DNA from: VAZQ01 sp963721005
GTDB taxonomy: Bacteria; Pseudomonadota; Alphaproteobacteria; Rhizobiales; Xanthobacteraceae
Reading direction: 5' to 3'
NCBI GenBank assembly: GCA_963721005.1
Contig: CAVRHR010000006.1
Span: 372,001 to 436,000, forward strand
DNA: 64,000 nt
Part shown: positions 1-12,800 of the stretch, in pieces
How positions within the stretch are numbered: the first letter of the stretch is position 1
Layout: each line of letters starts with the position of its first letter
Program-made: the position numbers and the translations under genes
The notes under the pieces: generated by a model
Told to the model about the DNA's origin: nothing
What the model saw: only the letters and a program-made list of their open reading frames with translations
Databases searched by the model: none

Positions 1-3000
1 ACGCAAACGATCAGCGCAACGACCGTCGCGGGAGCGGTCGGCATCGCCGGCGGCGGCGCGGCCGGGGTCGGCGTCAGCGGAGCCGGCGTCTCGGATTTCA
101 ACGTCGTCGCCATCGGCATCTCCGCCTACATCAATGGCGGGACGACGATCGCGTCCGGCGGGGTCAAAGTTGCGGCCAGCGACGCCTCCGGGATCACGGC
201 GCTGGTAGGCGCGGCTTCGGTTGCGGGCGGCTTCGGCGGCGCGGCGGGCGTCGCCGTCTCCATCGGCCTGTCGATCGCGCGCAACACGATCGACAACAGC
301 ATCGCGGCCTATGTCACCGGCGTCGGATCGCTGTCGAGCGACGGACAGGACGTGTCGGTCACCGCGACTGAGAATGACATCATCTCGGCGACCGCGGTGA
401 CGGCCTCCTTCGCGGCCGGCGGCGGCGGCGCGGGCGGCGTGGCGGTGAGCGGTGGCGGTGCCATTGCCAACAACAACATCGGTGTCAGCACCGACGCGTA
501 TATTTCGAGCTCGTCGCTCACCTCGGCCGGCAACGTCACCGTCAAGGCCAAGGAAACCGGATCGATCACCGCCCTCATAGCCGCGGTCTCGGGCTCGGTC
601 GGCGTCGGCGGTGCCGCCGGTGTGGGCGTATCGATCGGCGTGTCGGTCGCGAACAACAGCATTGGGGCGGCCGGAAGCTCGCCGGGAGCGGGAACCGGTC
701 AGGTCTACGCCTATATCCTGGACAGCTCCATTTCCGGGTCGGGCGCCGTCGCGGTGAGCGCGACCTCCGGGGAAACCATCAGCGCGACCGTGGCCGCGGG
801 CTCGGCAGCGTTGACCGCAGGCGGCGCCGCCGGTGTCGGCGTTTCCTTTGCCGGTGCCTTCGGGACCAACGAGGTCTCGGTTTCGACGCGCGCCTATGTC
901 GACGGCGGTACCGGGACGAATGACGGCACACCGACCTACACCATCACCTCCAACGGCCTGAGCGTCGCCGCCACCGACACGGCCACCATCACGGCCGGCG
1001 TCGGCGCCGCCTCGGTCGCGGTCTCGCTCGCCGGGGCCGCCGGCGTCTCGGTCACCGTCGCGCTCTCGCTGGCACGCAACACGATCACCGACGACCAGCA
1101 GGCCTATATCACCGGCGTCAAGACCTTGACCGCCGGCAGCGGCACCGTCAGCGCCGAAGCAACCGAAGGCGCGACCATCAACGCGGGCGCCTTTGCGGCA
1201 TCGCTTGCCGTCGGTATCGCCGGCGTCGCCGGCGTCGCGGTCTCGGGCGCCGCCACCACCTCGGAAAACCTGATCGAGGCGAAGGTCGACGCCTATATCA
1301 CCAATTCCTCGATCGCCAGCGCCGGCGCCGTGACGGTCGAGAGCGCGGATACCTCGACCATCAACGCTATCACCGACGCCGCTTCGGTGGCGCTGGCCGG
1401 CGGCGGCATCGCCGGCGTCGGTGTCGCGTTCGGCTCGGCGTTTGCGCACAACGCGATCGGTAATGGCACCGCCGGCGAAACCGCGCCCGGCGAGGTCAAG
1501 GCCTATATCAGCAACACCGCGATCAACGCCTCGGGCGCGCTGACCGTGCAGACGACCACGAGCGAGACCATCGACGCGCAGGTCGGCACGGTCGCGGCGG
1601 CGATTTCCGGCGGATTTGTCGGCGTATCGGTGAGCGCGGGCGTGACGACCTCGCGCAACGACATCGGCCTCGCCATCGACGCCTATATCGACGGCGACAC
1701 GGCCAGCGGAGCGACGCAAACCGGCATCACTGCCGCCAACATCACCATTTCCAGCGGCGACACATCGAACATCACCGCGGAGGTGGACACCACCTCGATT
1801 GCCGCCGCCTTCGGGGCGGTCGCGGTCGGCGGCTCGGTCGGCGTGTCGGTCGCGACGAACCAGATCACCAACGACATGGCGTCCTATATCGCCAACGCGG
1901 GCGACGGCGTGACGGCTTCCTCCTCGTTCGTGTCGGTCTCGGCGCTTGAATCGGCCACGATCACCGCCGAGGCGTCGGCTTCCAGCCTCGCGGTCAGCGG
2001 CGGGGCGGTCGGCGTCTCGATCTCGGGCGGCGGCGCCGAGGCGACCAACATCATCCTCGACGATACCAACGCCTACCTCTCGGACAGCGCGGTGACGGCG
2101 GCCACCAGTGTCGCGACCAGCGCGACCGCGTCGGCAATCATCAACGCGGACATATTGGCGGCGTCGGTCGCGCTGGCGGGTGGCGGATTCGCCGCGACGG
2201 CATCATTCGGCGCCTCGGTGGCGGAGAATTTCATCGGCTACAGCTTTGACGGGCTCGTCGCCACCGTCGATCCCAACCAGGTCAGGGCCTATTCGATCGA
2301 CACGAGCATTTCGGCCGGCGGCCAGTTCAAGGAAACCGCGAGCGATACCTCGACCATCAACACAAATGTGGCGGCGCTGTCGGTGGCGGTGACGGCCGCG
2401 GTCGTCGGCGACAGCCTGTCGGGTGCCGGCGCCTCGGCCGTCAACGAGATCGCGGTCGATGCCGAGGCGACCTTCGACGGCGACGTCAACGATCGCACGC
2501 TCGTTGCCCATGGCATCGATCTCGAGGCCACGGACGGCACCACCATATCGGCGAACGTCGGCGCGGCCTCGCTGGCCGCCACTTCCGGATTGGGCGGCGC
2601 CGCCTCGGCCGCCATTTCGATCGCAAACAACGTCATCGACAATAAGGTCTTCGCGGACATCGCCGATACGTCAGTGACCTCCACCGGCACCGTGACCATC
2701 AAGGCCACGGAAATCGCGTCGATCACGGCTTACTCTGTCGCGGCATCGTTTGCGGGCAGCTCGTTCGACGCCATCAGTGGTGGCGGTGCGAGCGCAACCA
2801 ATACGATCACGACGGATGTCGAGGCCTATGTGGCCAGCTCGGTCACCTCGTTGTCGATCACCAGCGGTGGCCTCGACATCGAGGCCGCCGACACGCCGAC
2901 CGCGACCGCGACGACGGCGGCTATCGCCGGTGCGGCGGCAGCCTTTTCGCTGGCCACCAGCGGCTCGGTGGCGATCGACACCGTGACGTCCACGGTCCTT

Positions 3001-3800
3001 GGCTACGACGACGCCTCGACCACGACGGCCGGAGCCGCCACGATTGCGGCCACGGCGACGCCGCAAGCCACCGCGTTTGCGGTCGGCCTGAGCGGCGGCA
3101 CCTTGGCGGTCGGAACCTCGCTCGCCAACGCCGACATCAGCTCGACCGTCGATGCCCATATCGGCGGCACTACCGTCACGCTCAACAGCCTCGCCCTGTC
3201 GGCGTCGCTGAACTTGCCCGGCAACCACAATGCCGCGACCGCAACGGCCTATGGCTCGTCCGGCGGCCTCGTGGCGGTGGTCGCGACCGAGACCGAGGCA
3301 AAGAACGCGAGCACCGTCACGGCCGGTGTGGCGGCCTCCACGGTCCTGGTGGCTGCCGGTGCGGTGAGCGTCATCGCTTCGGGCAAGACCCGCCAGAACG
3401 CCACCTCGTCGGACGTTTCGGTGGGCCTGGTGGCCGGCGGCGCGGCGCTCTCCAATGCCATCGCCACCAGCGGCACCAGCGCCACCATCGGCAGCGGCGC
3501 CAACATAACCGCCGGCAGCCTGACCGTCACATCCGGCCAGAGCGACGACAACGCGGCGGAGGCCGATGCCGGCAGCGGCGGCGTGGTCGCCGGCGACGCG
3601 GCGGCGCCTGACACCACCACGACCGCCAACACCACGGCGGCGATCGGTTCAGGCGCCATCATCAACAGTTCCGGCGCTGTGGCGGTCTCCGCCCAGCATA
3701 CGGCGGCGGCCAGCACCAAGGTTACGGCGGTGGCCGTCGGCCTGTTGTCGGGCGCCGGCGCTGAAGCCGTCAACACCATCAACTCGAACGTGACCGCCGC
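1..3800 (+). repeat. Tandem 60-73-residue beta-repeats in giant protein
   Basis: AYI/AYV motifs recur near bases 124, 307, 496, 709, 889, 1099, 1291, 1498, 1678, 1879, 2068, 2287 and 2824, which is a period of about 180-220 bases. Each unit reads approximately as T.T.TA....SVA..GG.AGVGVS....A.N.I....AYI..S.....G.V.V.A. The units are diverged in DNA sequence, so this is an old expansion rather than a recent duplication. The array begins before the left edge of the window. Confidence 0.85.
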
Positions 3801-6800
3801 GGTCGACAGCAGCGCTCAGGTAACGGCGCAGTCGATCAATGTCGGCGCCACCAACGCCCTGGTGACGAGCGTCGCCGGCAGCTCGAACATCGACGGCGAC
3901 ACCGGCGGCATCGCGAGCGCCGCCAGCGCGACCAGCACGATGAACGTGTCGTTCAACACGATCGTCGATATCCAGAATTCCGCGCATCTCACCATCAGCA
4001 GCCCGAACCCGGGCGATCTCTACCTGCACGCCTTCAACGGCCTCGGCGACGCCAACTGGCGCGACGACGTCTCGTTCAAGACCGGCGGCGCGCTGTCCGG
4101 CGCTTCCACGCATTCTTATTTCAACCTCAATGCCGACGTCGCGAAGGTCAACATCGGCAGCGGCGCGCAGCTCACGAGCCCGGCCGCGATGCATTTCGCG
4201 GTCGATGCCTCGGCCCAGTTGTTCCTGCAGGTCAATACCGACACCTATGGGGCGGTGACCGTCGCGGACTCCAACAGCCGTGCCGACATCCGTCCGGACA
4301 ACGAGATCGTGGTGGGCGCCAACGCCACAATCACCGCCGGCGGCGACGTCGTGTTCACGGCCGGCGAGGATTCCAACCTCAACAACAACTCCTACTCGGT
4401 CGAGTCGCATGTGGATTCGTTTGCCGGCTCGGCGGTTCCCGTCGCCGCCGTCGACGCGGTCGCCCTGGTGATTCAGACCAACAAGATCACCATCCAGAGC
4501 GGCGCCAACGTCACCACCGCCGGCAGCGCACTGTTCTATGCCAATTCGATCGGCGAAGCCTATACGGTCGGCAAGGCCAAGGCATCGAGCTGGGCGAGCT
4601 CCGCCGGCGACGCGCTGCTGTCGCTGACCGGTGGAGATCCTGAGGATTCATACAAGGGGACGAATTTTGCGGTCTCGCACGGCATTGTCGAGAACGACGG
4701 CGAGATCCATACCGGCATCAACCGGGACGTCACCTTCACGGTGGCCGATTACACCGGAACGCTGGCGACCGGGCATACGCTGGCGACCGCGACGACCTCG
4801 ACTGGCCAGCAGGTCCAGCTCGACGTCTACAATCCGAACAAGCTGAGCTATTCCTTCGCGGAGCAGACGGTTTCGTCGAGCCTGATCACGACGCTGCGGG
4901 ATGCCCAGGGCGAGCTGTCGCAATATCTCGGGATGCAGGCGAAAATTACCGCCGACCATCAAAGCGATCCGACCCATACGCCAGCAAACGATCCGACGAT
5001 CGACGCGCAGATCGCGTTCGACCAGACCGAGATCGCGCGGCTGGAAAGTCAGCTTACCGCCGAAGGCCTGGGGCAAGTTGTCAACTACTTCAATCCGGAC
5101 GGTTCGTTCGGCGGCCAGGTCTTCGTCGAAACCCAGAAGATCGAGCTGACAGTCAACATTGCCGCGTTCACCGCGCAGGCGGGCCAGATCAAATTCTTCG
5201 CCACCGACGTGAACGGAACCGGTATCCTCGATGCGCCGAGCGACGTTACGGTCAACATCACCGATACCTCCAGGGCATCTCTGAACATCGAGGGGATCAC
5301 CATCCCGCAGCTCACCGGCGGTGCCTACTTCAACGGCGCCGTGGTGACGAGCAATGCCGATTTCAACGGCAAGAACGACGTCAATGTCGGCCGCAACAAT
5401 GAACCCAAGCCGGCCAGCGACGAGAATGCGCTCGAGGACGACAGCCAGGCGAATTTCTCGCAGATCGTGAGCTCGGCGACGCAGGCCACGCCGGTCATCA
5501 ACATCACCAGCACGTATCAGGGGCTGCCGAACGCCAACCCATCGCAGCCGGCCGCCGATGTCTTCATCACCGGCGCGGTGAACGCCCTGGAGGCGACGCT
5601 ATCGATCGCTTCCGCGGGCGACATCAACATCACGGCCAGCACCAACGTCGCGCATCAAAATTTCCATGCCAGCCACAGCATTGTCATCGATCAATACATC
5701 GCCACGGTCGCCGGAAATCCCACCGCGGACCTGATCAATCAGTCGACCAATGCTCTCGGGAGCGCTGCCGTGAACGGCGGCATCGGCCAGCTGTCCGGCA
5801 GCGTCATCAGCAGTTACGAGAACACCCAGGCCAACACGACAGTTCAAATCATCAAGGCCGATACCATCACCATCCAGGCGCAGTACCTTGATCTCAATGG
5901 CCTGATCGAGGCGGGTGATGCGGCCCCGACCCTGACCTTGGATCTCGATGCGGCGCCGACCGGCAACGTGGTCCCGACCACCAAGACGATGCGGCAGGAG
6001 ATCGCCGACGCGATCGCCCAGAACAAGACCGGCCTGGTTGAGCTCTACAGCGTGTCGACCGACCGCTTCACGGTCTATTACGACGCCGACCCCGGGCATC
6101 AGGGGCTGGTGGTCGATACCCAGCGCGTTTCCGGCGGCACGGTCGACATCCAGGCGCGCATCTTCAACACCTCGAAAGGCGAGGTCCGGGCGCTCGGCGG
6201 CTACGCCAAGGTCAATATCACCAACAACACCAATTACGATCTGGTGGTCGACAGCATCGATGCATCCAGGTCGGGACTGGGCATCATCACCATCACCGAC
6301 CTTAACATGGTCAATTCCGCTAACCCGTCCTACTACCTGCAGACCAAATATCTGTCGGGTGCCGGCGGCCAGGGGATGTCGGTTTCGCAGACCTTCTTCA
6401 ATCCGAACGCCGCCGATCCGAACAATGCCCACCTGGCGTACAATGCCGCGCAGGTCACTGCCGATGGCGGCCGAAATCCGGCGGGCACGCCGGTCGGGAG
6501 CACGGCCGTCTACAATCCGATCTTCGGGGCGCGCTACAACTTCTCGGTCGGCGAATCGTTCATCACCACATCGAACCAGACGTTCTTCACGAGCAATTGG
6601 GGCGGCTTCATCAACCTCGGCTCCGGCGATTGGAGCGCGGAAACGGCGACCATTGTCCTCTCCATTCCGCAGATCATCGCTTCGGCCGCCAACTACACGA
6701 TCGACGCCGCGGATCAGAGCCAGTCTTATATCTATACGACGAAAGACTACGTCACCTCCCATTACGAGAACGACAACTACGACCATTGGTCGACCAGCAC

Positions 6801-9800
6801 CTGGTACGGCAAGAACACCTATTACACCGTCGTCCAGATCGTCGATGGGCATCAAGACATCTCGACCCACTCGATCAAGGCCGACGAGCCGGTCACGATC
6901 GATTTCTCCGGCTACACCGAGGCCGGCATTTCGATCACGTCGAACGGCAGCGGCAAGGTCCTGCTGAACGGCTCGCTCGCCAACACCACCGGCAATACGT
7001 CGATCACGGCGAACAATTCGATCGTTCAGACGAACCCGTTGAGCGTGGTCGAGGGCGTCAATGTGACATTGCGGGCGGCGGGCTCCGGAAGCATCGGCGC
7101 GGTGGTCGACCCGACCACCCAGCCGATCGATCCGGTTACCGGCCAGCACATCGATCAATCCGTGCACGTGACGCTGAATGGCACGGGTGGCGCCCTGACC
7201 GCGACCACCGCGGCGGGCGATATCGCGATTGATGCGCTCGACGTGTTGAGCAATGGCAGTACCGGCAATGTGGCGGTCAACACGATCAATGCAGGGTCGG
7301 GCTTCGCGGTCGACCTCAACGTCGCGAGCGGCGGCCTCGTCGTCGCCGACACCGCTCCGCAGAACGGGCTGATCGCGGGCGGCAGCATCACGCTCAATAT
7401 CGCCAATGGGATCATCGGCTTGCCCGGCTCGGCCGGCAAGCACATCGAGCTGATCGACGGCCAAAATCTGGGCAACCAGGTTGCGATCACCGCCGGAGGC
7501 GATGTCTATATCGAGGAGATGAGCGGCGATCTGCGGCTGATCTCCCTCACGACGCCGGGCGACGCCCACATCTGGGTCGACGGCACCGGCAGCCTGGTCA
7601 GCGTCAGCAAGGACACCGTCCAAGACCCGCGCACCATCGACCAGCTGCGGAACAATGTCTGGAGCGCCCTGTCGCTGACCGACAGCACGCGCCAGCAGAC
7701 CGCGCTCAACGAATCCCAGATCTATCAGAACAACCAGTACAAGACCTACTGGCAACTTTCCGGCCAGTTTGAAACGTCGACCCAGACCGTGAAGCTGTCG
7801 GACGACCAGATGGCTTATTACGATCAGGTGTACGGTGCGCAGTGGGATACCGCCAAGGCGACGTTCATCCACGACATGATCACGGCGCTGGTCACCAACG
7901 CCGACGGCACTTCGGTCCAGCTCACCGCCGGTCAGATCAGCAGCCTGACTGCCACCTACGGCGCGCTTTGGGACGCGCAGGCCGGCGCGCTGACGGCGCA
8001 CGACGCTTTCGTGACTGCCCAGATCGCGGCGCGCGAGATCTTCTACGGGTCGACCACGTCGGCGCTGTCGAGCAGCCAGCTCGCCTACTATCAGGCCGCG
8101 TACGACACGCGGTACAACGAGCTGGCGTTGGCGGCATCCACGCGCGCCAACTACATCCAGGGCGCGAAGGACACCGCCCAGGTTTCGCTGACGTCACAGT
8201 TCGTCAACGCCAAGGCCGCGTTCGGCGACGCCGGCACCTATCAACAGGCGGTGGCCTTCGCCAATGCCAGCTACGACACCACCACGCTTCACGTGACGCT
8301 GTCGTCGGCGGATCTCGCCTCCTATCAGGCGATCTACGCCGCCGCCTGGACGCGCACGCCTGCGCTGCAGGGCCAGACGCAAGCCGCATATGTCGCCAGC
8401 GAGATCAGCGCGCTGCAGGCCGCCATGACGCAGACGGTCGCGAGCTATATCACGCTGCACGGAGGAACCGGACAGGCCGCCATGACGGCGCTCGCCGCGG
8501 TCTATGACGCCGCCCACAATAGCAACGTGGCCGATCCGGTCTACGATCCGACCCAGATGAGCCTGAGCTTCGCGGATCTGATGACGATCCCGCAGAAGAA
8601 TGCGCTCACCGGCGGCATCAAGGTCTGGACCGAAAGCCAGCTCCTGAACGGCATCGGGGCCGGCCTTCTCAAGACCGTGTCCAGCACCCAGACCAATATC
8701 GAGACGCCGGTAATCAACGCCAACAATATCGACCTGCATATCGGCGGAAACGTCGGCTCGATCGCGTTGCCGGTCGAGATCACCGTGCCGGTGCCGTCGA
8801 GCGGACTTACGCAGGCGCAGCAGATCGCGTTCGCCGCCGCAGAGCGGACGGACCTCAACTTCCTGACCGGCGCGCTCCAGCACGTCACCGCGACGTTCAG
8901 CGGCAATACCATCACGCTCTTCTCGGGGAGCTGGACTGGGTTCCACATCGGTGACCTGATCTATGTCGGCGGCGATACCGGCAACGTCACCGAGGGCGAC
9001 GCCACCGAAGGCGGAAACTACTTCAAGGTCACCGGCGTGACCGGCGGCGTCATGACGGTCGACACCAGCCTCACCGGCTTTTCCAGCCTGAAAGGCGAGG
9101 TCAACAAGCAGATCACCATCGCCCCGGTGACCACGGACGTCCAGAACGACGCCGCCAAGGTGGTCGAGATCCTGGTGTCGCAGAACAAGGACATCGCGAC
9201 AGCGGCGCTCGGGAAGACGACCATCTCGGCCGGCGGCTTCATCTTCATCGGCTCGCCGCAGGACAAAATCCAGCTGCTCAACGTCACCACGACCGGCGCC
9301 AATGGTCACAGCGACGTTCGCCTCAAGACCAGGTCGGATATCGTCAACGCCAACAGCGATACCAGCGCGATCGACGTCCAGGGTGGCTCGATCGTGCTGG
9401 AGGCTGGATTCGGCGCCATCGGCACCGCCAACGCTCCGATCAACATCAACTTGTTGAGCGGGGGTTCGTTGAGCGCACGGGCGCAGAACGATATCTTCAT
9501 CACCGCGCCGAACGGCGGTATCGCGGTCGACGGAATCTTCTCCTCGAGCGGCAACCTCCGCCTGTGGGCGGAGGGCAACATCACAGATGCGGTGCCCTCG
9601 CCCTACGCCAAGATTCAGGCGCAGAATCTCGACATCCGCTCCTTCGCCGGCTCGATCGGCTCGACGTCGCACGATCTCGACGTCCATATCATTCGCACCG
9701 TGGTGGCGAGCGCCGCGGTCGACATCCATTACGACGAGGCCGGCGGCGGCCTCAATCTGGTCGATGCCTATGCGGCCAACGGCAATGTCAGCCTTACCGC

Positions 9801-12800
9801 CGCCGCGGCGCTGTTGATTGCCGGCGCGCTCAATAATCCGGCCAACCTCGATTCGGGCCTGGCGACGCCGCCCACGGTGGGGCCTTCGCTCACCGCCAAC
9901 ATCACGGCGCAGAACATCACGCTCACCGCCGGCGCCGCCATCGGCTCGCTTGCGCAGAGCATCAACATCGTATCGACCGGCGTGCTGACCGCGACCGCCG
10001 ACACGCTCAGCATCGATCCGGCCGCGGGGATCGACTTCAACATCTACATAACGGCGGTCTCCGGCGACGTCGCGCTCAACACCGTCAGCACGGCGGTCAG
10101 CGCGTTCGCCTTCATCACCGCCAATGTCGGCAATATCTTCAACGGTCGCAGCGATAACAGCCCGAACGTGCTGGCCGGCTCCGCCGACCTGATTGCCAAC
10201 CAGAGCATCGGCAAGGCGACCAAGCGCATCGTCAGCACCGTCGGCAAGATCGAGGCGGCAAGCACGCACGGCGACATCTATCTGTGGAACATCGGCGCCC
10301 TGACGGTCGGTGGCGTCGTGCCGGTCGCAGCAACGCCCTATTCCATGTATGCGCCCAACGGCTCGATCAACATTCAGACCTCGAGCCCGGTTGACGTCAT
10401 CCTGAGCAACTTCTCCTCCGGAAACATCCTTTACCAAGCCGGCACGGCGAGCGCCTCCGACGACAATCTCACGGTCCATTCCGGCGTCACCCTCGATTCC
10501 ACCGGCGGCTCGGTCGAGCTCGATGCCGGCAACAATCTGACGGTCCAGGCCGGCGCCGTGATCGAGGCCGCGGCCGGCATCACCATCCGCGGCAACTATC
10601 TGCAGCCCACTGCCACGTTCCTCACCACGGGCTCCAAAGTGGATCTCGCCGGCTCGTTCACCGCGCCCACCCTCACGGTGCTGACCGGCGGCGGCAGCGA
10701 CGACATCGAGCTGCATCCCGCCGTACTGGCCGCCAACACGTTCGTCGCGACCGGCGCCGGCGACGACCTGATCCACCTCTACGCGATGCCTACCATCACG
10801 GCCGCCAATAGCGGCGTCATCGACACGGTGCACCTCGACGGCCAGGACGGCGCCGACACCTATGTGGTCGATACCACCGGCGAAACGAACTATATCGCGA
10901 GCGTCCACGATACCGGCGCGCTCGACAGCGGCACCAATGCCCTGATCATCAACGGCACCAGCGGCGCCGACACCTTCCTGATCCGGCCGTATCTGGTCGC
11001 CGCGCTCGAAGCCAACGGCAGCGGCGGCTACAAGCAGAGCTACGAGCGCATCAACTACGACGAGACCATCACCGACCGGCTGACCATCAACGGCGGCGAC
11101 GGCGACGATTCGTTCTTCCTCGACGGCAACTCGGCCGTCATGACGCTCGACGGCGGCGCCGGCAACGATTCCTTCCAGGTCGGCCAGATGTACTCGAAGG
11201 ATGCGATCGAGTCGCTGTCCCGGAACGTCGGCATCCTGCCGGGCGACGGCTTCAACTACACCCAGACCACGCTCGGCTATCTCTCGGACGGCATCGACAA
11301 GGCGACCGTGATCTACGGCGGTACGGGCAACGACACATTCCAGGTCTATTCGAACAAGGCCGACATCTCGCTGTTCGGCGAGGACGGCGACGACACCTTC
11401 ATCATCCGTGCCTTCCTGGTCGAAGGCTCGGTGAAGGTCAGCGGCGGCACCGGCAACGATACGATCAAGTACAACATCAATGCGCCGGTGGACGTGGACG
11501 GCGGCAGCGGCTTCAATACGCTCGTGCTGCTCGGCACCGAGGCCAACGACACCTTCGTCATCACCAAGGACGGCATCTTCGGTGGCGGCCTCAATGTTGC
11601 CTACACCAACATCCAGGCGGTCACAGTCGACGCGCTGGAGGGCGACGACACATTCTACGTGCTGAGCACGCTGCCCGGCGTCATCACCACCCTAATCGGC
11701 GGGACCGGTGGCGACACCTTCGTGGTCGGCGGCGACGTCCAGGGCACTGTCGTGTCGGCGAACAGCAAGGGCGCGTCGGGCGTGGTCGACCACAGCGTGA
11801 CCAGCACCGATCCGAACTACAAGGGCATTTTTGTCGACGGCATCGGGCTGACTGTCGGGGGCGCGGCCGGCGCGCTGGTCCAGCAGGATCCGCTCACCAT
11901 CGTGCATGCCAATGATCCGACCTCGATCGCGAGTTTCGTGGTGACGATGCCGCAGACCTACGCCTTCGGCGTGAATTCGAAGGTCTATGTCAACGTCTCG
12001 GCCGCGCAGATCTCGAGCCAGACCGCAGCGGCCGGCGGGAAGGGCTTGGAGCTATCGCTCGACGGCACCACGTGGACCGGCGCAAGCACGGCCACGCTGG
12101 CGTTCAATGCGGGCAATTGGACGACCGGACAGCGCGTCTATGTGCGCGCGCTTGCGGGCAACCTCAATCTGGACAAGGAGACGATCGCCGTTTCCAGTAC
12201 GCTCATCAGCAACACCGACCCGAGCCTCGATGCGCTCGTGCTGCCGATTGTCAAGGTATTCGTCGAGAACACCGCGACCGGCCTGATCATCGACCAGGGC
12301 ATTGCCGCGACCACGATCATCGCCGGCCAGACGACCTATTCCTACACGCTATCGCTCAACAAGCAGCCCGCGGTCGGGGAAACCGTGGACATAGGTCTCG
12401 CGCCGAACGGCCTGACGCTCAAGGACATCAACGGCAACCCGATCACCTCGGTGTCCTTCGACCACGCCAACTACAACGTTCCGCAGTCCATCGTGGTCTC
12501 CTATCCGGCCGGCGCGCCGCCGGGGGCCACGAGCGCCTTCACCGCCGACATTGTGCATTCCATCACCTCGAACGGGTCGGTGCACACGTTTGCCAACACG
12601 ACGGACGCCGGTGACGTGAAGGTCACGGTGGCGGCCACCAATACGCCCGGCGTTCTGATCGTCCAGCCGCAGGGCGATGCAGCGGTTTCGAAAGCCGGCC
12701 AGACCTATACCTATCAGATGGTCCTGACGGAGGCCCCGACCGCCGACGTCACCGTGCACGTCCTCAACGACGGGCAGACTTTTGCTTCGGTCGGCGACGC

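Noticed and set aside
8194..10908. 904-codon open frame on the minus strand
   Set aside because: It is antisense to the giant adhesin, has Arg/Gly/Asp-rich composition typical of an opposite-strand shadow in high-GC DNA, and shows no domain.
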